Below are positions 8,721-17,652 of a DNA stretch of 64,000 nucleotides, one piece after another. A program made the translations under genes and the position numbers. The DNA comes from Aquimarina sp. MMG016 (lineage in GTDB: Bacteria; Bacteroidota; Bacteroidia; Flavobacteriales; Flavobacteriaceae). Position 1 is the first letter of the stretch. The number at the start of each line of letters is the position of its first letter. The notes under the pieces were generated by a model. The model was given only the letters and a program-made list of their open reading frames with translations, ran no database searches and was not told where the DNA came from. Where the stretch lies: the NCBI RefSeq assembly GCF_018100805.1, contig NZ_JAGJEA010000002.1, forward strand, positions 248,001 through 312,000, written 5' to 3'.

Positions 8721-11645
8721 ATGAGTAAAGAAAAGCTATTATCTCAATTACAACAACAGTTAGAAGGAGATTTACAATTCGATACTCTTACTAAAGCATT
8801 GTATGCAACAGATGCATCGGTATATCGTAGAATTCCTTTAGGAGTAGCTTTTCCAAAATCTACTAATGATATAAAAAAGCTGATTTCCTTTGCTTCAGAA
8901 AACAAAATAGGACTTATTCCCAGAACTGCAGGAACCTCATTAGCTGGGCAATGTGTTGGTGACGGGATTGTAGTTGATGTTTCAAAACATTTTACTAAAA
9001 TCCTTTCGGTAGATACAGATAAAAAAACGGTTACCGTACAACCTGGAGTTATTCGTGATGATCTTAACCGATATTTAGAACCATATGGGTTGTTTTTCGG
9101 TCCTAATACATCTACCTCAAATCGATGTATGATAGGAGGTATGGTCGGTAATAATAGTAGTGGAACTACTTCTATACAATATGGAGTTACCAGAGATAAA
9201 ACCTTAGAATTACATGCCGTACTTTCTGATGGTAGCGAAGCTGTTTTTTCTAAAATTTCTTCTGAAGCTTTTCATGAAAAAAGAAATTCAGAAACTTTGG
9301 AGGGAAAGATATATCAAAATATCTATGAAAAACTATCCAGTGAAGATGTTCAACAAAACATAAAGGAAAGCTTTCCAAAACCTGAAATACATCGTCGTAA
9401 CACGGGTTATGCAATCGATGAATTAATCAATTCAGAAGTATTCTCCAAGGGAGCAGAGTCATTCAATATGTGTAAGCTTTTGTCAGGTAGTGAAGGCACT
9501 TTGGCATTTACAACACAGATCACATTACAGTTAGATGAATTACCACCAAAGGAATCTCTAATGGTAGCGGCACATTTTAAAACTATTGATGAGTGTATGA
9601 AGGCTGTAGAACCTTTGATGAGGCATAACTTGTACACTTGCGAAATGATGGATAAAACCATTTTGGATTGTACAAAAAATAATATAGAGCAGCTTAAGAA
9701 CCGTTTTTTTATTGTTGAAGATCCAGTTGCTATTTTAATGCTGGAATTAAGAAGTAAACATCCTCGAGATCTGGAACATCAAAAAGAGGCTTTGATAAAA
9801 ACATTAGTTAGTACAACTTCAAGCTATGCGAACCCGGTATTGACCGGAGATGAAATAAATCAAGCATTAGAACTTCGTAAAGCAGGCTTAGGTCTTTTAG
9901 GAAATATAGTAGGTGACAGAAAAGCAGTGGCTTGTATAGAGGATACTGCTGTAGCTATTCCTGATTTAGCAAATTACATTTCTGAGTTTACAGAACTAAT
10001 GCAGAAGTATGATCAAAGCGCAGTGTATTATGCGCATGCAGGAGCTGGAGAATTACATTTACGACCAATTTTGGATCTAAAAAAGGATAAAGATGTAGTG
10101 CTTTTTAAAAAAATTACTGATGATGTAGCGGCTTTGGTTAAAAAATATAACGGTTCGATGAGTGGTGAACACGGTGATGGTATTGTAAGAGCCGGTTATA
10201 TTCCATTTATGATAGGAGAGGAGAATTACAGGATTGTAAAGGGGATTAAAGAGGTATTTGACCCCAAATGTATATTCAATCCAGGTAAGATTGTAGATGC
10301 ATATCCTATGGATCAAAAATTGAGATATGAAACAAATCGTCAAGAACCAGAAATAAACACACTACTAGATTTTAGTGATTCTTTAGGTATTCTAAGAGCT
10401 GCAGAAAAATGTAATGGAAGCGGTGATTGCCGTAAACCTGTGGCAGCAGGAGGAACAATGTGTCCCAGTTATAGAGCTACCAGAAATGAAAAGGATACTA
10501 CTCGAGGTAGAGCCAATGCATTACGAGAATTTTTAACAACAAGCGAAAAAACTAATAAGTTCAATAATAAGGAGTTAAAAGAAGTTTTTGACTTATGTAT
10601 TAGCTGCAAAGGGTGTTCTAGTGAATGTCCTTCTAATGTTGATGTCGCTGCATTAAAAGCAGAATTCGAATATCAATATCAAAAAGAAAACGGAGTTTCA
10701 AATAGAACCAAGCTCTTTGCCTACAATAATAAACTGAATAATTTAGGGCGAATACTTCCTGGACTAACCAATTTCCTATTTAAAAATAACTTTACATCCG
10801 GTTTACTTAAATCTTCCTTTGGTATTGCTAAAGAACGTGATTTGCCTTTATTATCTAAACAAACATTGCGTAGTTGGTATAAAAATAATTTTGAAAGATT
10901 ATTACCTGAACAACCGATTAAAACACTTTATTTCTTTATTGATGAGTTTACAAATCAGTTAGACACTGAAATTGGTATTGATGCTATCGAACTACTGACC
11001 CGATTGAATTACGAAGTAAAAGTTGTCGTGCATAAAGAAAGTGGGCGAAGTTTTATTTCCAAAGGATTATTGAAGCAAGCTAAAACATTAGCAAATTATA
11101 ATGTATCAGTTTTTAAAGAAATTATTTCAGATGAAACCCCATTAATAGGTATAGAACCTTCAGCTATTTTGACTTTTAGGGATGAATATTTGCGACTGGC
11201 TAATGATAAAAATGGAGCAAAAGAACTTTCGAAACATACCTTTTTAATTGACGAATTTTTAGCTTCAGAAATTGAAAAAGGAAATATTAGCTCAGATCAA
11301 TTTACAACTGAAGTCAAAACAATCAAATTACATGGGCATTGTCATCAAAAAGCATTGTCTAATATTCAAACGACGTTTGCATACCTAAACCTACCACATA
11401 ATTTCAAGGTAACTATCATTCCATCCGGATGCTGCGGGATGGCTGGTTCTTTTGGGTATGAAAAAGAACATTATGATATTAGTATGAAAGTGGGAGAGCA
11501 AACCTTATTTCCCGCAGTTAGAAAGGCTTCTGATGACACTATAATTGTAGCAGTAGGTACTAGTTGTAGACATCAAATAAAAGATGGAACACATAGAGAA
11601 GCCTTGCATCCTGTTAGCATTTTGAGAAAAGCTTTAATTGATTAA
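8721..11645 (+). CDS. FAD-linked oxidase / Fe-S D-2-hydroxyacid dehydrogenase, YdiJ type
   Basis: This 974-aa multidomain enzyme resembles YdiJ and D-2-hydroxyglutarate or D-lactate dehydrogenases. The domains, in order, start with a PCMH FAD-binding domain (about 20-270; PRTAGTSLAGQCVGDGIVVDVSKH and IGGMVGNNSSG) and a FAD-oxidase C domain (to about 530; SGEHGDGIVRAGYIP). Next is a ferredoxin-like domain with CNGSGDCR...MCPSYRAT and a classical CISCKGCSSECPS cluster near residue 630. A CCG-type C-terminal domain (HGHCHQKAL and SGCCGMAGSFGYEKEHY) closes the protein. It likely oxidises a D-2-hydroxyacid and passes electrons to quinone or an electron-transfer flavoprotein; the exact substrate is not readable. 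It appears monocistronic. Confidence 0.88.
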   Translation: MSKEKLLSQLQQQLEGDLQFDTLTKALYATDASVYRRIPLGVAFPKSTNDIKKLISFASENKIGLIPRTAGTSLAGQCVGDGIVVDVSKHFTKILSVDTDKKTVTVQPGVIRDDLNRYLEPYGLFFGPNTSTSNRCMIGGMVGNNSSGTTSIQYGVTRDKTLELHAVLSDGSEAVFSKISSEAFHEKRNSETLEGKIYQNIYEKLSSEDVQQNIKESFPKPEIHRRNTGYAIDELINSEVFSKGAESFNMCKLLSGSEGTLAFTTQITLQLDELPPKESLMVAAHFKTIDECMKAVEPLMRHNLYTCEMMDKTILDCTKNNIEQLKNRFFIVEDPVAILMLELRSKHPRDLEHQKEALIKTLVSTTSSYANPVLTGDEINQALELRKAGLGLLGNIVGDRKAVACIEDTAVAIPDLANYISEFTELMQKYDQSAVYYAHAGAGELHLRPILDLKKDKDVVLFKKITDDVAALVKKYNGSMSGEHGDGIVRAGYIPFMIGEENYRIVKGIKEVFDPKCIFNPGKIVDAYPMDQKLRYETNRQEPEINTLLDFSDSLGILRAAEKCNGSGDCRKPVAAGGTMCPSYRATRNEKDTTRGRANALREFLTTSEKTNKFNNKELKEVFDLCISCKGCSSECPSNVDVAALKAEFEYQYQKENGVSNRTKLFAYNNKLNNLGRILPGLTNFLFKNNFTSGLLKSSFGIAKERDLPLLSKQTLRSWYKNNFERLLPEQPIKTLYFFIDEFTNQLDTEIGIDAIELLTRLNYEVKVVVHKESGRSFISKGLLKQAKTLANYNVSVFKEIISDETPLIGIEPSAILTFRDEYLRLANDKNGAKELSKHTFLIDEFLASEIEKGNISSDQFTTEVKTIKLHGHCHQKALSNIQTTFAYLNLPHNFKVTIIPSGCCGMAGSFGYEKEHYDISMKVGEQTLFPAVRKASDDTIIVAVGTSCRHQIKDGTHREALHPVSILRKALID

Positions 11646-11673
11646 TCTATACTTTTCCTAAAAAGTAATACTT

Positions 11674-11760
11674 ATGATTAAAGTCTCTGGATTAATATTT
11701 ATTTCTTTAGTTTCTTCTTTAATACTATCGGTTTTACTTTTTTTTATTCCGAAATTATGA
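11674..11760 (+). CDS. Possible 28-aa single-pass membrane peptide
   Basis: In the 187-nt gap between the FAD dehydrogenase and the gluconate genes there is a short open frame. It reads ATG, Met-Ile-Lys-Val-Ser-Gly, then about 18 almost purely hydrophobic or Ser residues (LIFISLVSSLILSVLLFF), then Ile-Pro-Lys-Leu and stop. The positive-inside head and one transmembrane helix are what small membrane proteins look like, but AT-rich spacers readily give such frames by chance. No homologue is recognised. Confidence 0.3.
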   Translation: MIKVSGLIFISLVSSLILSVLLFFIPKL

Positions 11761-11832
11761 CTAATTTAATTCCTTGTGTTTTAAAAAATTAGCATTTTTT
11801 AGAAGCATATACAAATCATTTTAACATAAACA

Positions 11833-13746
11833 GTGGGGTTAGAAAAAATATATATCATTTGTGGGGTTTCCGGTAGTGGAAAAACAACAATAGGAAAAAG
11901 ACTTGCAGAATTGTTTAATATTCCATTTTATGATGCAGACGATTTCCATCCTAAAACTAACATAAAAAAAATGTCAGAAGGATATCCTCTAAATGATGAA
12001 GATAGAACCCCCTGGCTTCATAAGCTTGCAGAGGAAATCAAAAAATGGAATAGTGATAGAGGAGCAGTATTAGCTTGCTCTGCATTGAAACAAAAGTACA
12101 GACAGGTTTTACAGTCTATTGATGCTGAATATATAAATTGGATTTTTTTGGATGGAAATTATGATTTGATATCCAAAAGAATTCAGGCTAGAGAAAATCA
12201 CTTTTTTAAAAAGGAGTTGCTGACTTCTCAATTCAATACTCTAGAAAAACCTGAACAAGGTGTCATAATTGATATTGATAAATCGGTTGAAGAAATTATA
12301 CATGAAATAGAATTAAAATTGAAAACACAAGTGTCACAACTGGGACTTATAGGATTAGGAGTTATGGGCAAAGGTTTGTCCAAAAATATTTTATCCAAAG
12401 GCTTTCGTCTTTCTGTATATAATCGTCAAGTAGAAAAGAAAGAGGTAGACATTGCTAAAAAGTTTGTAACCGAACAAGAATCTCAAAAAGTACTAGGTTT
12501 TGATCAATTACAGCCGTTTGTAATTTCTATAAAGCGACCCAGATCAATACTATTAATGGTTAATGCAGGAAAATCTGTAGATATGGTGATCGAGGGATTA
12601 ATTCCATTTCTAGAAAAAGGAGATTGTTTAATTGATGGAGGCAACTCTCATTTTAAAGACACGATAAGAAGAGAAAGGTTACTTTCAGAAATCGGTATAC
12701 ATTTTATAGGAGCAGGAATATCGGGAGGTGAAGACGGAGCTTTAAGAGGGCCATCTATTATGCCTGGTGGATCAGAGAAAGGATATGAATTATGTGGTAA
12801 TTTCTTAGAAACTATCGCTGCAAGAGATAAAAATGGGAATCCTTGTTGTTCATATATAGGGATAGAGGGATCTGGGCATTATATAAAAATGGTTCATAAC
12901 GGTATAGAGTATGCAGAAATGCAGGGTATTGCAGAACTGTATCATTTGTTGAGATTTTATGTAAAAAAGAATCCTGAACAGATCGCTGATATATTTGATT
13001 CGTGGAGGAAAAAAGGAAAAGATAGCTACCTATTAGAAATTACAGCAGATATACTCAGAAAGAAAGAGGAAGATGGTTTTTTGATAGACAAAATATTAGA
13101 TAAAGCAGGACAGAAAGGAACAGGAGGATGGTCTACAGAAGCGGCTCTGGAAATAGGAATGCCATTATCAACCATTTCAGAGTCCGTTATGGCAAGAAAT
13201 CTATCAGGAATAAAATCACAACGAGTCAAAGCTTCAGAAGTATATCAGCTGGAGAGTTCTGAAATTCTAGAAGATGAAAGTATGTTTTTAAAGGATTTAG
13301 AAAAGGCCTTTTTAGCAGCAAGTATTCTTAATCATCATATAGGTTTTGAACTTATCAAGCAAGCTTCAAAAGAATATAATTGGGATCTTAATTTATCCGA
13401 AATAGCTCGTGTTTGGACTAACGGATGTATCATTCGTAGTGATCTTATGGAACATATATCTGCGCTATTCAAAGAGAATAATGATACTTCATTAATAATG
13501 TTTCCGGAATTCATTACTATAATGAAATCAAATATAGATTCACTTAGTAAAATCGTCTCGATTGGACTTACATCAGGATGTTCTTTACCTGTAATGTCTA
13601 CTGCTGTAAATTATTTTTTGACATATACATCGGCACAATCTTCTGCAAATATAATACAAGCACAACGAGATTATTTTGGCGCACATACTTATCAACGTGT
13701 TGATGCCCTTTTAACCGAATACTTTCATACAAATTGGAAAGATTAA
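11833..13746 (+). CDS. Gluconokinase / 6-phosphogluconate dehydrogenase fusion
   Basis: This 637-aa polypeptide joins two consecutive steps. Residues 1-165 are a GntK/IdnK gluconokinase (P-loop GVSGSGKTT near 10-18; DADDFHPKTNIKKMSEGYPLNDEDR; LACSALKQKYR). From about residue 169 to the end is a complete 6-phosphogluconate dehydrogenase: NADP loop GLIGLGVMGKG, DGGNSHFKDT, GAGISGGEDGALRGPSIMPGG, KMVHNGIEYAEMQ, QKGTGGW and the C-terminal FGAHTYQRVD. It would convert gluconate to 6-phosphogluconate and then to ribulose 5-phosphate plus CO2. The start is GTG at 11833, the first possible start after an in-frame stop. The GntP permease starts 4 nt downstream, forming an uptake-plus-catabolism operon. 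Confidence 0.9.
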   Translation: MGLEKIYIICGVSGSGKTTIGKRLAELFNIPFYDADDFHPKTNIKKMSEGYPLNDEDRTPWLHKLAEEIKKWNSDRGAVLACSALKQKYRQVLQSIDAEYINWIFLDGNYDLISKRIQARENHFFKKELLTSQFNTLEKPEQGVIIDIDKSVEEIIHEIELKLKTQVSQLGLIGLGVMGKGLSKNILSKGFRLSVYNRQVEKKEVDIAKKFVTEQESQKVLGFDQLQPFVISIKRPRSILLMVNAGKSVDMVIEGLIPFLEKGDCLIDGGNSHFKDTIRRERLLSEIGIHFIGAGISGGEDGALRGPSIMPGGSEKGYELCGNFLETIAARDKNGNPCCSYIGIEGSGHYIKMVHNGIEYAEMQGIAELYHLLRFYVKKNPEQIADIFDSWRKKGKDSYLLEITADILRKKEEDGFLIDKILDKAGQKGTGGWSTEAALEIGMPLSTISESVMARNLSGIKSQRVKASEVYQLESSEILEDESMFLKDLEKAFLAASILNHHIGFELIKQASKEYNWDLNLSEIARVWTNGCIIRSDLMEHISALFKENNDTSLIMFPEFITIMKSNIDSLSKIVSIGLTSGCSLPVMSTAVNYFLTYTSAQSSANIIQAQRDYFGAHTYQRVDALLTEYFHTNWKD

Positions 13747-13750
13747 TGAT

Positions 13751-15097
13751 ATGGATTATCAATTACTAATTGCTGTAGGTGTAGGCATTATTGCCTTACT
13801 TTTTATGATTCTTAAATTAAAGATACAAGCATTTATTGCACTTCTGATTGTATGTATACTTGTAGGTATTATTGCAGGATTATCTCCTGAAATGATTCTT
13901 AACAGTATGAAAAACGGTATGGGCGGCACGTTAGGATTTGTAGCTACTGTAGTTGGTTTAGGAGCTTTATTTGGAGGGATGTTAGAACATTCTGGTGGAG
14001 CACAGGGACTAGCAAAGTATATATTACAACTTGCAGGAGAAAAAAATGCGTCCTGGGCTATGATGATTACTGGTTTTATTATCGCTATTCCAGTTTTTTT
14101 TGATGTTGCATTTATCATCTTAGTTCCGGTTGTATATGCCATAGCCAGAAATACCAAAAAATCAGTATTGTTATATGCAATTCCTTTACTTGCAGGTTTA
14201 GCGATTACTCATAGTTTTATTCCACCAACACCCGGACCTGTAGCGGTAGCTGATATTCTTGAAGCCAATTTAGGTTGGGTAATTATTTTGGGATTCATTA
14301 CAGGAATTCCTGCTGCAATTGTGAGCGGACCAATTTTTGCAAAATATATTTCAAAAAAAATAGAGGTTACTTTACCAAGTGATACGGAGACTTATATTTT
14401 GAAGGATAAAGAATACCCTAATCCGATAACGATTATTACAATTATAGCGTTACCGATACTTTTGATCGTTTTAAAAACTGTTTTTTTAGGAGATTGGATG
14501 AATGAATATCTATTGCCGAAATCAGTTATCTATGTTATATCGTTGTTAGGTCATCCGTTCACGGCCTTAATTATTGCTAATCTCCTTGCCTGGTATATTT
14601 TGGGGATTCGGAGAGGAACAAGCAGAGATCAATTGTTAAAACTATCAATGAAATCATTTCAACCCGCTGGAGCTATCATTTTACTTACCGGAGCAGGTGG
14701 AGCTTTTAAGCAAATTTTGGTAGATACTAAAGCAGGAGAGATGTTGGCTTCGTCATTACAAAGCTCATATATACATCCATTATTGTTTGCTTTTGTCGTC
14801 GCTGCCTTAATACGAATATTGCAAGGATCTGCCACAACCGCAATGATTGCTGCAGCAGGAATTACATCACCAATTATTTTGGCAGGAGATTTTACTGCTG
14901 CACAGATAGCACTTTTTGTAATCTCTATTGCTTCTGGAGCTACTATTTTATCTCATGTAAATGATAGCGGTTTTTGGCTTGTTGGTCAATATCTCGGATT
15001 AACCGAAAAACAAACATTTCGTTCCTGGACAGTAATGACAACTTTGATTGCTATTACTGGTGTTTTAATGTCGTTATTACTTTGGTATATATTCTAA
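13751..15097 (+). CDS. gntP: Gluconate:H+ symporter, GntP family
   Basis: This 448-aa polytopic inner membrane permease has about 12-14 hydrophobic segments. GntP features include GALFGGMLEHSGGAQGLAKYI, IAIPVFFDVAFIILVPVVYA, THSFIPPTPGPVAVADIL, AGGAFKQILVDT, RILQGSATTAMIAAAG and ATILSHVNDSGFWLVGQYLGL. These are standard signatures of the GntP/Gnt-II transporter family (TC 2.A.8). The start is 4 nt after the kinase/dehydrogenase fusion, so substrate uptake and catabolism are co-expressed. Gluconate is the inferred substrate because of that neighbour; other GntP members take other sugar acids. Confidence 0.92.
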   Translation: MDYQLLIAVGVGIIALLFMILKLKIQAFIALLIVCILVGIIAGLSPEMILNSMKNGMGGTLGFVATVVGLGALFGGMLEHSGGAQGLAKYILQLAGEKNASWAMMITGFIIAIPVFFDVAFIILVPVVYAIARNTKKSVLLYAIPLLAGLAITHSFIPPTPGPVAVADILEANLGWVIILGFITGIPAAIVSGPIFAKYISKKIEVTLPSDTETYILKDKEYPNPITIITIIALPILLIVLKTVFLGDWMNEYLLPKSVIYVISLLGHPFTALIIANLLAWYILGIRRGTSRDQLLKLSMKSFQPAGAIILLTGAGGAFKQILVDTKAGEMLASSLQSSYIHPLLFAFVVAALIRILQGSATTAMIAAAGITSPIILAGDFTAAQIALFVISIASGATILSHVNDSGFWLVGQYLGLTEKQTFRSWTVMTTLIAITGVLMSLLLWYIF

Positions 15098-15114
15098 AGT
15101 GATTTTCATAATGT

Positions 15115-16215
15115 TCATATAAGTTCGAAATCTAATTTTTGAAACTCTTTTCCATTAATAATTAAAGATAATTGATGTTTGCCTTTATATAATTTTCTGG
15201 TGGTAATAATCTTGAATGGTTGTCTTCTATTAATTTTTGTAATGGTCTGCTTATTATAGGTTCTTTCACTAATCTTAAACACTTTTCTGGATAGCGTACC
15301 ATTTGCTTTTTGATAATAGATACCATATTCTAATCTTATGTTTGAAGCTTCTTTATTTTTGTTAAGTAAAGTAAAAGAGAATTTCAGATACTCACCGATC
15401 TTTACTTTTGGGGTATGTATCTTAAAGCTTTTGATTTTAATATGTTCTACAGAACCAAAACCAAATAATCCTAAAACCTCTGAATTCCCTTCTTTTAATA
15501 ATGTTCTGCAGGCATGTTTTATCATCCAATGAGTTTCTTTGGAATCACTTTTCCACTTTTTTGCTAAATTAATTACAACTTCGGGATTGTCTTTAGATAT
15601 GTCGTTCAGATTATTGGCAACACTTCTCCTTACCATTTCTGATGGATCATTTCTCAGGTTTTCAAGTATTGGAATGATCGAAGTAGGGTCTTTTTTAAAT
15701 TTAGGTAATCCTATTGCCCAGGGTAACCTAGGTCGAGACCCTTCAGAAGCCAAACGTCTTACCATAGAATTTTTATGAGTTGACCAAATCACTAATTGTT
15801 GAACCATTTGTTCTGGGTATTTAATAATAAAGGGCCTTACAGCAAATTCGCAACTTGTAAATTGTGTAATCTCTTCCATGACTTTTATAGATGTTGAATA
15901 ATTTTCTAAACCATATTTTTCAACAAAATCAGGTAGGAACATAAATTCAAAAGATGTACTTTCTTCTTTGGTTTTGAGTAAGTTTACCATTCGTATAATT
16001 AAATTTGTTGCAGTCTCATAATCCTGAGGCAAGTATTTATACATAACCTGAGAAATATGATACATTCTTTGTTTCAGTTCCTTATCCTCCCAATCATTAC
16101 AGTATATATCTGACATGAACTTTTCTATATTTACTTGAGGATATACTTTTTTTAGAATAGTAGTGAATTGTTCAAAAAATCTTGTGTTATATACATTTTT
16201 TAAAGGATCTGCCAT
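15115..16215 (-). CDS. DNA alkylation repair protein, AlkC/AlkD-type HEAT glycosylase
   Basis: This 366-aa protein is predicted to be an all-helical HEAT-like-repeat DNA glycosylase acting on alkylated bases without base flipping. Key segments are FEFMFLPDFVEKYGLENYSTSIKVMEEITQFTSCEFAVRPFI (cut here by motif), WSTHKNSMVRRLASEGSRPRLPWAIGLP (about 144-171) and DPSEMVRRSVANNLNDISKDNP. The phrase RRLASEGSRPRLPWA is typical of AlkC-type proteins. From about residue 262 to the end the sequence changes to beta-strand character (HIKIKSFKIHTPKVKIGEYLKF...), which matches the Ig-like C-terminal domain known in some AlkC clades. It is convergent with gntP and monocistronic. Confidence 0.82.
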   Translation of the reverse strand: MADPLKNVYNTRFFEQFTTILKKVYPQVNIEKFMSDIYCNDWEDKELKQRMYHISQVMYKYLPQDYETATNLIIRMVNLLKTKEESTSFEFMFLPDFVEKYGLENYSTSIKVMEEITQFTSCEFAVRPFIIKYPEQMVQQLVIWSTHKNSMVRRLASEGSRPRLPWAIGLPKFKKDPTSIIPILENLRNDPSEMVRRSVANNLNDISKDNPEVVINLAKKWKSDSKETHWMIKHACRTLLKEGNSEVLGLFGFGSVEHIKIKSFKIHTPKVKIGEYLKFSFTLLNKNKEASNIRLEYGIYYQKANGTLSRKVFKISERTYNKQTITKINRRQPFKIITTRKLYKGKHQLSLIINGKEFQKLDFELI

Positions 16216-16455
16216 GAGTGTTTATTAAGACGTTTTAGATGTAAATTTATATGGAGTTTGTGACAACTATATGTCAGTAAACATTGTACATTTTCTATTT
16301 ATTTAATTCAAAAGCTTCTCTGATAAAGAATCTAACATCGGACAAATTTAAATTTGTTTAAAAAAAGACGGATAAATCCGAAATTGATTTAATTTTCAGC
16401 ATATAAACACTAGTTTTTCTATCATATTACTATCAATTTTTTAGAGATTAACAAC

Positions 16456-16463
16456 TACATTTG
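16456..16463 (+). promoter_or_regulatory. Putative -7 box of aroC
   Basis: TACATTTG matches TAnnTTTG and lies 17 nt before the aroC ATG, leaving a very short leader. Only a weak T-rich -33 region is seen. Confidence 0.4.
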
Positions 16464-16480
16464 TTGAAAATTTGTAGTCA

Positions 16481-17545
16481 ATGGCAGGAAATACATTTGG
16501 GAACTTATTTAAGTTAACAACTTTTGGAGAATCTCACGGAGTAGCTATCGGAGGAATTATAGATGGTTGCCCATCAGGAGTAGAAATAGACTTAGAAGCT
16601 ATTCAAGCTGAATTGGATCGTAGAAAACCTGGGCAATCTGCCATTGTAACACAGCGTAAAGAACCAGATACTGTAGAATTTTACTCAGGAATTTTTGAAG
16701 GAGTTACTACTGGAACTCCAATTGGTTTTGTGATTAAAAATGCAAATCAAAAATCTAAAGATTATTCTCATATCAAAGATTCTTATAGACCATCACATGC
16801 AGATTATACTTATGATCAAAAATATGGTGTCCGTGATTATCGCGGAGGAGGACGTTCTTCAGCTAGAGAAACAGCTAGTAGAGTAGTAGCTGGAGCTATT
16901 GCAAAACAAGTATTGTCTGATCTAAAAATCAATGCGTATGTAAGCGGAGTTGGGGCTATTAAATTAGATAAACCTCATACTGAGCTTGACTTTTCTTTAA
17001 CAGAAAGTAATATTGTTCGTTGCCCGGATACTGAGAAAGCTACCGAAATGGAACAATATATCAAGCAGATTCGTAAAGAAGGTGATACGGTGGGAGGTAT
17101 TGTGAGTTGTGCAATCTCTGGAGTACCAGTTGGATTAGGAGAACCTGTGTTTGATAAATTACATGCTGAATTGGGTAAAGCAATGCTCTCTATTAATGCA
17201 GTAAAAGGTTTTGAATACGGAAGTGGTTTTGCCGGGGCAGAGCTTAAAGGCAGTCAGCATAATGATTTGTTTAATGCAGATGGAACCACCAAAACTAATC
17301 TTTCCGGAGGAATCCAAGGAGGCATCTCTAATGGAATGGATATCTATTTTAATGTGGCATTCAAACCTGTGGCTACTATTATGCAAGATCAGGAAACTAT
17401 CGATAAAGAAGGTAATATGGTGAATATGCAAGGAAAAGGAAGACATGACCCTTGTGTTGTGCCTAGAGCTGTACCTATTGTAGAAGCTATGGCAGCATTA
17501 GTATTGGTAGACTATTGGTTGATGAATCGAACTATCAAAAAGTAA
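16481..17545 (+). CDS. aroC: Chorismate synthase
   Basis: This 354-aa enzyme catalyses the last step of the shikimate pathway, removing phosphate from EPSP to give chorismate with reduced FMN as cofactor. The three family signatures are present: [18 protein letters not shown] near the N terminus, the [34 protein letters not shown] region (residues about 104-137) and the C-terminal [18 protein letters not shown]. Length is typical. It has its own upstream -7 box and a downstream terminator, so it is probably a single-gene unit; the other aro genes are not nearby. Confidence 0.97.
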   Translation: MAGNTFGNLFKLTTFGESHGVAIGGIIDGCPSGVEIDLEAIQAELDRRKPGQSAIVTQRKEPDTVEFYSGIFEGVTTGTPIGFVIKNANQKSKDYSHIKDSYRPSHADYTYDQKYGVRDYRGGGRSSARETASRVVAGAIAKQVLSDLKINAYVSGVGAIKLDKPHTELDFSLTESNIVRCPDTEKATEMEQYIKQIRKEGDTVGGIVSCAISGVPVGLGEPVFDKLHAELGKAMLSINAVKGFEYGSGFAGAELKGSQHNDLFNADGTTKTNLSGGIQGGISNGMDIYFNVAFKPVATIMQDQETIDKEGNMVNMQGKGRHDPCVVPRAVPIVEAMAALVLVDYWLMNRTIKK

Positions 17546-17569
17546 ACACCTAAAAAAACAGTTAATGTT

Positions 17570-17600
17570 ACGGTAATCTTAATCGGGTTGCCGTTTTTTT
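17570..17600 (+). terminator. Intrinsic terminator of aroC
   Basis: Arms ACGGTAATC and GGTTGCCGT (with G-U pairs) are followed directly by seven Ts. Confidence 0.7.
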
Positions 17601-17652
17601 GTTTTTAATTTATATCTTCGGCACTGTTTGGCTTAAAAAATAAAATATTCAC

